Assembly: GCF_004745865.1 (NCBI RefSeq)
Contig: NZ_SRKZ01000003.1
Span: 186,001-250,000, forward strand
DNA: 64,000 nucleotides
DNA from: Hymenobacter wooponensis
GTDB lineage: Bacteria; Bacteroidota; Bacteroidia; Cytophagales; Hymenobacteraceae
Reading direction: 5' to 3'
Below the pieces are notes generated by a model that saw only the letters and a program-made list of their open reading frames with translations, did not search any database and had not been told where the DNA came from. The position numbers and the translations under genes were made by a program. Below, in pieces: positions 58,788 to 64,000 of the stretch. Within the stretch, counting starts at the first letter, position 1. Every line of letters begins with the position of its first letter.

Positions 58788-59159
58788 TTAGTGACTCTCG
58801 CCTAAGGCCGTCATGCTAGTGCGGGCCTGCTGATACATGGCAATCTGGTTAGGGCGCAGCAGCGACATTAGGTCTGATTCATACTTAGCCTGGGCGTCAG
58901 CCATACGCTGATCAAGAGCAGCTGGGTCGCCGGCCAGACGAGACTTTAGATCGTCCATCTCCGTCAGCATTTGGGTGTTTAGCTGCTTCACACGCAGGTA
59001 CTGGCCTTCATCAAGACGGGCCTTCTCAGCAATAGTGCGCGTGAGAGCAGTGGCCCGCGCTTTTATGCTTGTAGTACCATCACCCTCAGATTTGGGCAAT
59101 GCCAAGGCTACAACCTGCATTCCAACTAATAGACAAGCGAAAAAGTAGGCTTTTTTCAT
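58788..59159 (-). CDS. Small exported helical protein of the EGQY family, member 3
   Basis: The 123-aa protein starts at the ATG at 59159 with the signal peptide MKKAYFFACLLVGMQVVALA. The mature part contains TRTIAEKARLDEGQYLRVKQ, LNTQMLTEMDDLKSR and MSLLRPNQIAMYQQARTSM, matching the neighbour at 58310 position by position. The two genes look like a recent tandem duplication. A promoter element lies about 110 bp upstream in an AT-rich leader. Confidence 0.72.
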   Translation of the reverse strand: MKKAYFFACLLVGMQVVALALPKSEGDGTTSIKARATALTRTIAEKARLDEGQYLRVKQLNTQMLTEMDDLKSRLAGDPAALDQRMADAQAKYESDLMSLLRPNQIAMYQQARTSMTALGESH

Positions 59160-59270
59160 AGTAGAGAAAAAGAAGAAAGAAAAGTGATGAATGACAGAGT
59201 GCAATTCAACAAGCCGAAAACAACAGCTGAGCCTTATATCAGCCCCTAATGTTTCAGCAACGTCGATATC

Positions 59271-59278
59271 CAAATATA
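59271..59278 (-). promoter_or_regulatory. Candidate -7 promoter element for the tandem EGQY genes
   Basis: The minus strand reads TATATTTG, an exact TAnnTTTG match, in an AT-rich stretch (59160-59403) that otherwise holds nothing I recognise. Confidence 0.45.
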
Positions 59279-59403
59279 CAAATCGCTATTTAATAAAAAA
59301 ATGATTTTTTATCACTATTCTATTCTATCACTTTCACGCGTTTATAGTACAAAACACATTCTCAGTCGCTTAATGGATAAGGCAGCAAGGAAAACTACAA
59401 ACG

Positions 59404-59432
59404 AAAAAAACCCATCGGCCGGGGCCGATGGG
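59404..59432 (-). terminator. Terminator of the OmpA-PD40 gene
   Basis: CCCATCGGCC and GGCCGATGGG form a stem with a 2-nt loop, and on the minus strand seven T residues follow. Confidence 0.92.
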
Positions 59433-59466
59433 TGTAGGAGTAAGAGTCTTTAGGGTGCTAGGCCTG

Positions 59467-61416
59467 CTAGAGGATCCTAAGCTCAATACGACGGTTTTGT
59501 TGGCGGTGGAGGTCAGAGTCGTTGGGCATCAGAGGCTTCGTTTCCCCATAGCCCTTAAATCGTAACCGATCGGCTTTGACGCCCTGCCCGACTAGGTACG
59601 TGTACACGGATTTAGCCCGGTTCTGCGACAAGGAAAGGTTGTCGTCATCGGAGCCTACATCATCCGTGTGCCCTGAAATTTCCACCTGTATATCAGGGTA
59701 CTGCTTCATGAAGGCGATAAGGCGGTTGAGCTCAGTCCGGGACTTGGGCTTTAGCTCGTACTCCTTGGTGTCGAAAAACAAGTTGTTTAGCACAATGCTC
59801 CGCCCTGCCCGCACAGGCTCCAGATAGATATCCAGCGTTAGTGGGTCGAACGCCCGCTTGTCGCTGTAGTCGAAGCTCAGACTCTTCATTAGGTACTTGT
59901 CGGCGGCGGCGTACATGGCGTACTGGCGGCCTTCGTTCAGGACCACCGTATATTCACCATTCTCGGCATCTGAGCCAACATACTGCACCAACTCATCGGT
60001 GTTGAGGTCGTAGAGCTGCACGTCGGCCTGAATGGGCTTTTTAGTGACGGCGTCAAATACGCGCCCCTGGGTGTACGTGCTCGTTTCGCGGGCCCGGATT
60101 ATCTCAGGCACCTCAAAGCCGAACAACTCCACCGGCCGGTCGCGCTCCTGCTTTACGCCTGGCTCAGCGGCACGAGAGCGGGAGCAGAAACCCCGGCGAT
60201 TATCCGAGCTAATGAATAGGGAAGCTTCGTTCTCGAACGTGTTGAGCGGATACCCCAGGTTAGCGGGCATTCCCCACTTATTAGGAGCCTGCAGCTCACA
60301 ACGGTAGATGTCTAGGCCACCCATGCCCACCAGGCCATCGGTAACGTAGTACAGCGTGGTACCGCTGGCATGAATAAACGGCGCCATGTCTTTGCCAGCG
60401 GTATTTACTGGCTCTCCCAGGTTGCGAGCGGCCGTCCAATTTCCCTGGGCGTCAAGGGTGGTCACGTAAATGTCTTCCTGCCCCTTGCCACCGCGCCGGG
60501 TGCTGGTGAAGTAGAGCGTGCGGCCGTCGGCAGACAGCGTAGGCTGCGAGTCCCACTCCGGCGAATTCACGCTACGGCCTAGGTTCTGGGGCTTACTCCA
60601 GGTATTACCAGTTCGGCGCGAAATGTACAAGTCGCAGTTGCCTACAGAATTGGGCCTGTCGCAGGAGGCAAATACCAATGTCTTTCCATCCCCAGAAATG
60701 GTACCCGCTCCCTCGTTGTAAGGCGTGTTGATGGCCGGTGAAATAGAGGTTGGCTCCCCGATGGTACCCTCCTTAGTGAAACGGCTCACGAACAGATCTT
60801 CCCCGCTGTCGGCTGCAGGCCGGCCCGTGAAGAGCAGAAAGCGGCTATCAGCCGTTAATGCCGGGAAATACTGGAAGCGGAAGTTGTTGAGGGGTTGCCC
60901 CAGGCGTTCGGGCTGCGGCCCGGTAGGTGCAGCCATGGCCTTTTGGGCAAACTCGCAGTTTTGCAACTGACGCTGCACGCGAGGCGTATTGCGCAAGTTC
61001 TTAGCACCCGATTTGAGATACTTCTGGTAGCTGTCGGCAGCCGTTTTATATTCCCCAAAGCTCATGGCTAGCTCGCCCAACGTATAGTAATCGTTGGCAC
61101 GGCCAGGGTTGAGCGGCACTTTGCTCACTCCATCCCGATAGGCCTCAAACGCCAGGCTGTTCTCGCCCATAGCTTTGAGCAGGGAGCCCTTCATCAGGTA
61201 CGGCTCTCCCAGCGACGGAAACTTCTCGTTTAGCTGCGTGAGCGTTTCCAGCGCTTTAGTAAAGTCCCGGTCCTTGGCCTGGCTTTGCGCCTTGTCCCAC
61301 AGGTTTTTGGCTTTAGTATTCGTGGTGGCCAACTGGGCCTGCGCGACGGCACTCGTGGGCAGTAAACCGCCGGCCAACAATAGCACAAACAAGGGAGCAG
61401 TAAGCAGACGGCGCAT
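59467..61416 (-). CDS. OmpA family protein with TPR and PD40 repeats
   Basis: The 649-aa protein is an envelope protein of a kind common in Bacteroidota. After a signal peptide (about 1-27) comes a TPR region (about 35-160), a beta-propeller of PD40-type repeats (about 180-420; for example FPALTADSRFLLFTGRPAAD and DSQPTLSADGRTLYFTSTRR), a carboxypeptidase-like Ig fold (about 445-525, TYTQGRVFDAVTKKPIQADV) and a C-terminal OmpA domain (about 545-649, with VEISGHTDDVGSDDDN and RAKSVYTYL). The OmpA domain binds peptidoglycan. It is closed by a terminator. Confidence 0.93.
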   Translation of the reverse strand: MRRLLTAPLFVLLLAGGLLPTSAVAQAQLATTNTKAKNLWDKAQSQAKDRDFTKALETLTQLNEKFPSLGEPYLMKGSLLKAMGENSLAFEAYRDGVSKVPLNPGRANDYYTLGELAMSFGEYKTAADSYQKYLKSGAKNLRNTPRVQRQLQNCEFAQKAMAAPTGPQPERLGQPLNNFRFQYFPALTADSRFLLFTGRPAADSGEDLFVSRFTKEGTIGEPTSISPAINTPYNEGAGTISGDGKTLVFASCDRPNSVGNCDLYISRRTGNTWSKPQNLGRSVNSPEWDSQPTLSADGRTLYFTSTRRGGKGQEDIYVTTLDAQGNWTAARNLGEPVNTAGKDMAPFIHASGTTLYYVTDGLVGMGGLDIYRCELQAPNKWGMPANLGYPLNTFENEASLFISSDNRRGFCSRSRAAEPGVKQERDRPVELFGFEVPEIIRARETSTYTQGRVFDAVTKKPIQADVQLYDLNTDELVQYVGSDAENGEYTVVLNEGRQYAMYAAADKYLMKSLSFDYSDKRAFDPLTLDIYLEPVRAGRSIVLNNLFFDTKEYELKPKSRTELNRLIAFMKQYPDIQVEISGHTDDVGSDDDNLSLSQNRAKSVYTYLVGQGVKADRLRFKGYGETKPLMPNDSDLHRQQNRRIELRIL

Positions 61417-61433
61417 AAATAAGCAGAAGGATG

Positions 61434-62084
61434 CTACGGGATATCGAGAAACTTATGGGTCTGTAACGACACCTGCCACTTCGGGTTCTCCTTCACATAG
61501 TCAACGATGAGTGGCATCATCTGCGGGGCTTTGCTCCATTCGGGCTGCAGGTACAGCCGGCAGCCTGGGCTTACCAATGCCGCGTGCTGCTCTGCCCAAG
61601 CAAAGTCAGATTTGTTGAACACGATGATTTTCAGCTCGTGGGCAGCAGCCAGTACCTCTGGCAGAGGGGCTTTAAACTTCTTCGGCGAAACACAGATCCA
61701 GTCCCACTCGCCACTGAGTGGGTAGGCTCCGGAAGTTTCAATCCAGTTTTGGCAGCCTGCCGCGTGCAAGGCCGCCGTGAGGGGGCCTAGGTTGTACATG
61801 AGCGGCTCACCGCCGGTAATTACAACGTTGCGCCCGGCGTGGGCCGTGGCAGAGGCCACAATGGCGGGAATACTCACTTTGGGATGAGCATCCGCATCCC
61901 ACGACTCTTTCACATCGCACCATACGCATCCCACATCGCAGCCGCCAAGGCGAACGAAATAGGCGGCCCGGCCGGTATTGAAGCCTTCGCCCTGGATAGT
62001 GTAAAACTGCTCCATCAGGGGCAGTGCAGGTGCCGGAGCCCCACCTGTCGGGGCTACCGACGCAATAGGAAGTACGTGCAGCAA
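61434..62084 (-). CDS. queE: 7-carboxy-7-deazaguanine synthase QueE
   Basis: QueE is a radical SAM enzyme that makes the ring of the queuosine precursor. The 216-aa protein has the motif GGCDVGCVWCDVKE (Cys49, Cys53, Cys56), VVITGGEPLMYNLG for SAM binding, and the opening MEQFYTIQGEGFNTGRAAYF. Start choice is uncertain: TTG at 62084 gives 23 extra residues before that opening, and the first internal ATG (62015) would give a shorter protein. I kept the TTG because many Bacteroidota relatives have such an extension. It is the only queuosine gene in the window. The OmpA gene is 17 bp downstream. Confidence 0.9.
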   Translation of the reverse strand: MLHVLPIASVAPTGGAPAPALPLMEQFYTIQGEGFNTGRAAYFVRLGGCDVGCVWCDVKESWDADAHPKVSIPAIVASATAHAGRNVVITGGEPLMYNLGPLTAALHAAGCQNWIETSGAYPLSGEWDWICVSPKKFKAPLPEVLAAAHELKIIVFNKSDFAWAEQHAALVSPGCRLYLQPEWSKAPQMMPLIVDYVKENPKWQVSLQTHKFLDIP

Positions 62085-62309
62085 AACGGGGTATTCTAAA
62101 AACGGTAAGCCGGGCCGTCAGACTGGCAGGAACACTGGAGCTCCAACCCTCTTTTCTAACGGCCCGACTTTAAAAGTAGTACAACTCCACGAAATCTAAA
62201 AGCCTGAAGCAGCTTTGATTGGATTTTGCGAGGCGAAGTAACGGTTCAACTTACCCTAATTTTTACGCTTGGCAGCTTTGAGAGTTGCCTGACACAGGGC
62301 GCAGTTCAT

Positions 62310-63221
62310 CTATTTAGGGTACACCTCACCTTTTGCAGCGCGTAAGGTGTTCAGCAGCAGCATGGCAATGGTCATGGGGCCCACGCCACCAGGAACGGGC
62401 GTGATGTAGGAGCTCAAGGGAGCAACTTCAGCAAAGTTTACATCGCCCTTCAAAGCCCAGCCCGTTTTCTTAGCGCTGTCTTCTACGCGGGTGGTGCCCA
62501 CATCAATTACCACGGCGCCGGGCTTCACCATATCGGCCGTCACGAACTCGGGGCGGCCTAGGGCTACTACCAAAATATCGGCGGTGCGGGTAATTTCAGC
62601 TAGGTTCTGAGTGCGGGAGTGGCATAAAGTTACGGTGCAATTACCTGGCTCTAAGTTCTTAGCTAGCAATATACTAACCGGCGTACCCACAATATTAGAC
62701 CGACCAATTACCACGCAATGCTTGCCATCGGTAGGCAGCTCATAGCGGCGCAGCAGCTCCACAATACCCGAGGGTGTTGCGGGCAGCAAGGCTGGTAGGC
62801 CAGCTACCATACGCCCAATATTCATGGGGTGGAAACCATCCACGTCTTTCTCGGGCCGCACTGCCTCAATTACCTTGTTGGTATCGATGTGGCGCGGCAG
62901 CGGGAGCTGCACAATGAAGCCGTCAATGCTTTCATCCTGGTTTAGCTCCTCCACTTTCGCCAGCAGCTCGGCTTCAGTGATAGTGTCTTCGTAGCGTAGC
63001 AGGGTGCTCTCAAAACCTACCCGCTCGCAGGCCAGCACTTTGTTGCGCACGTAGGTTTCGGAGCCACCATCGTGGCCTACCAGAATGGCGGCCAAGTGCG
63101 GAACCTTCTGGCCGGCGGCTTTACGCTGACTTACTTCAGCAGCAATTTCTTCTTTGATAGCCTCGGCGGTATGCTTGCCGTCGATAAGGCGGTAGGTAGT
63201 GGCGTCAGGGGCAGTGGTCAT
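62310..63221 (-). CDS. folD: Bifunctional methylenetetrahydrofolate dehydrogenase/cyclohydrolase
   Basis: FolD interconverts one-carbon forms of tetrahydrofolate. The 303-aa protein has the N-terminal catalytic domain with [18 protein letters not shown] (Tyr and Lys of the active site), [14 protein letters not shown] and [13 protein letters not shown], and the C-terminal NADP-binding domain with [14 protein letters not shown] and [16 protein letters not shown]. Length is usual. It starts at the ATG at 63221. The small gene at 63234 lies 12 bp upstream on the same strand. Confidence 0.97.
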   Translation of the reverse strand: MTTAPDATTYRLIDGKHTAEAIKEEIAAEVSQRKAAGQKVPHLAAILVGHDGGSETYVRNKVLACERVGFESTLLRYEDTITEAELLAKVEELNQDESIDGFIVQLPLPRHIDTNKVIEAVRPEKDVDGFHPMNIGRMVAGLPALLPATPSGIVELLRRYELPTDGKHCVVIGRSNIVGTPVSILLAKNLEPGNCTVTLCHSRTQNLAEITRTADILVVALGRPEFVTADMVKPGAVVIDVGTTRVEDSAKKTGWALKGDVNFAEVAPLSSYITPVPGGVGPMTIAMLLLNTLRAAKGEVYPK

Positions 63222-63233
63222 GCGGTGTTGCGA

Positions 63234-63413
63234 TTATACTTGGTCTGGGTTTTTCTGGGCTGCGTGGGCGGCGATGGCGGCAGTTCCGGCCGCTAACAGG
63301 GCCTTCTCCATCTCGGGCCAATCGTCGCGCCAGCGGAACTTGTGTTCTTGTCCTTTGCGAATCTTCTCCAGCTGTTCCGGGCTCGTACAGTTCTTGGTCA
63401 GGCTATTGGGCAT
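63234..63413 (-). CDS. Conserved-looking small hypothetical protein
   Basis: The 59-aa protein from the ATG at 63413 begins MPNSLTKNCTSPEQLEKIRK and continues with GQEHKFRWRDDWPEMEKALL. It ends in an Ala-rich, probably helical stretch. I do not know a named family. Longer frames would start inside the lepA terminator. It is 12 bp upstream of folD, so it is likely co-transcribed with it. Confidence 0.65.
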   Translation of the reverse strand: MPNSLTKNCTSPEQLEKIRKGQEHKFRWRDDWPEMEKALLAAGTAAIAAHAAQKNPDQV

Positions 63414-63483
63414 TTGTTTTAAGTAGTCATACCACGCCGTGCTAAGAAGTGTATGAAGTGAAAAATATGGAGTAGGCGCAAAC

Positions 63484-63516
63484 AAAAAGCGCGGCTCTTT
63501 GGGAGCCGCGCTTTTG
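63484..63516 (-). terminator. Terminator of lepA
   Basis: AAAAGCGCGGCTC and GAGCCGCGCTTTT form a perfect stem with a short loop. The minus strand continues into T residues, 5 bp after the lepA stop. Confidence 0.92.
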
Positions 63517-63520
63517 TACA

Positions 63521-64000
63521 TTAGTCGATTTTAAGAACTGCCAGGAAGGCCTCTTGGGGTATTTCTACGGAGCCCACTTGACGCATCCGCTTCTTACCTT
63601 CCTTCTGCTTTTCAAGCAGTTTGCGCTTCCGGCTGATGTCGCCGCCGTAGCACTTGGCCAGTACGTTTTTGCGGAGAGCTTTCACAGTTTCGCGGGCAAT
63701 GATCTTCTGCCCGATGCTGGCCTGGATGGCAATTTCGAACATCTGGCGCGGGAGCAGCTCACGGAGCTTTTCGCAGAGGCGGCGGCCCCACTCGTAGGAC
63801 TTGCTGCGGTGCACAATAGCCGACAGCGCATCGACCTTCTCTCCGTTCAGCATGATGTCGAGCTTCACCATGTCCGACTCGCGGAAGCCAATCAGCTCGT
63901 AGTCGAGCGAGGCGTACCCACGGGATATAGTTTTCAGCTTGTCGAAGAAGTCGAATACGATTTCCGAAAGCGGCAGCTCAAACGACAGTTCTACCCGCTC
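63521..64000 (-). CDS. lepA: Elongation factor 4, C-terminal part (5' end outside window)
   Basis: LepA (EF4) is a ribosome-associated GTPase. Only the last 159 codons are present; the frame is open to the window edge. The segment [20 protein letters not shown] is followed by [18 protein letters not shown], then [20 protein letters not shown], and the C-terminal domain with [20 protein letters not shown]. It ends with a positive tail as in other LepA proteins. The GTPase domain lies outside the window. Confidence 0.95.
   Translation of the reverse strand, partial: ERVELSFELPLSEIVFDFFDKLKTISRGYASLDYELIGFRESDMVKLDIMLNGEKVDALSAIVHRSKSYEWGRRLCEKLRELLPRQMFEIAIQASIGQKIIARETVKALRKNVLAKCYGGDISRKRKLLEKQKEGKKRMRQVGSVEIPQEAFLAVLKID

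Overview
The window is chromosomal DNA from a GC-rich Bacteroidota bacterium, most probably a Hymenobacter-like member of the Cytophagales. The signs are promoters of the TAnnTTTG type, almost no Shine-Dalgarno sequences, ParE/ParC sequences of Bacteroidota type, many exported proteins and lipoproteins of Bacteroidota families (DUF4199, OmpA-PD40 proteins, YkuD_2), and a housekeeping gene content typical of that group. There is no rRNA operon, CRISPR array, prophage, transposase or insertion sequence. One tRNA gene (Met, CAU) is present.

Layout. 1-5.6 kb: primary sigma factor (cut by the window edge), pnp, rpsO, an LptF/G permease and a START-like protein. 5.7-9.1 kb: tRNA-Met, then accessory membrane proteins (DUF4184, EamA, PAP2) and a STAS-like protein. 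9.2-12.9 kb: translation cluster rplT, rpmI, infC, thrS. 13-15.1 kb: two exported TPR proteins. 15.3-20.3 kb: topoisomerase IV A and B subunits. 20.5-24.5 kb: AI-2E family transporter, DUF2383 protein, a DnaQ/GIY-YIG fusion and a second STAS-like protein. 24.7-28.1 kb: two divergent paralogous lipoproteins of exactly 531 aa with kinase-like motifs. 28.2-34.9 kb: topoisomerase IB, an M48 protease, an App1-type phosphatase, an NTF2-like lipoprotein and a prolyl oligopeptidase. 35-36.1 kb: an AT-rich islet with two small membrane proteins. 36.2-42.5 kb: mtgA, a Lon-substrate-binding-domain protein, a metallophosphoesterase, a diacylglycerol-kinase-like protein, a second M48 protease and an L,D-transpeptidase. 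42.6-47.2 kb: small exported proteins, DUF4199, an ABC-F ATPase with an outer membrane protein, and an unlisted 56-aa membrane protein. 47.6-58.2 kb: metabolic genes (3-hydroxyacyl-CoA dehydrogenase, msrA, dapD, glycosyltransferase, fabH, DtxR-type regulator, mnmE, aldo/keto reductase, gltA). 58.3-64 kb: two tandem small exported proteins, an OmpA-PD40 protein, queE, folD, a 59-aa protein and the 3' end of lepA.

The genes do not form one large pathway. Most are single genes or pairs, each closed by a strong hairpin. Several serve the envelope: LPS transport, peptidoglycan synthesis and cross-linking, lipoprotein proteases and outer membrane proteins.

The most interesting signals are: (1) a 9-mer, CTAGGCCAC, found at least 21 times where about half a copy is expected by chance; (2) infC, which appears to start at an AUA codon behind an unusually good Shine-Dalgarno sequence; (3) the divergent 531-aa lipoprotein pair with a kinase-like catalytic loop, lost in one copy; (4) an ABC-F protein whose second ATP site is dismantled; (5) a three-member family of small exported helical proteins sharing an EGQY core.
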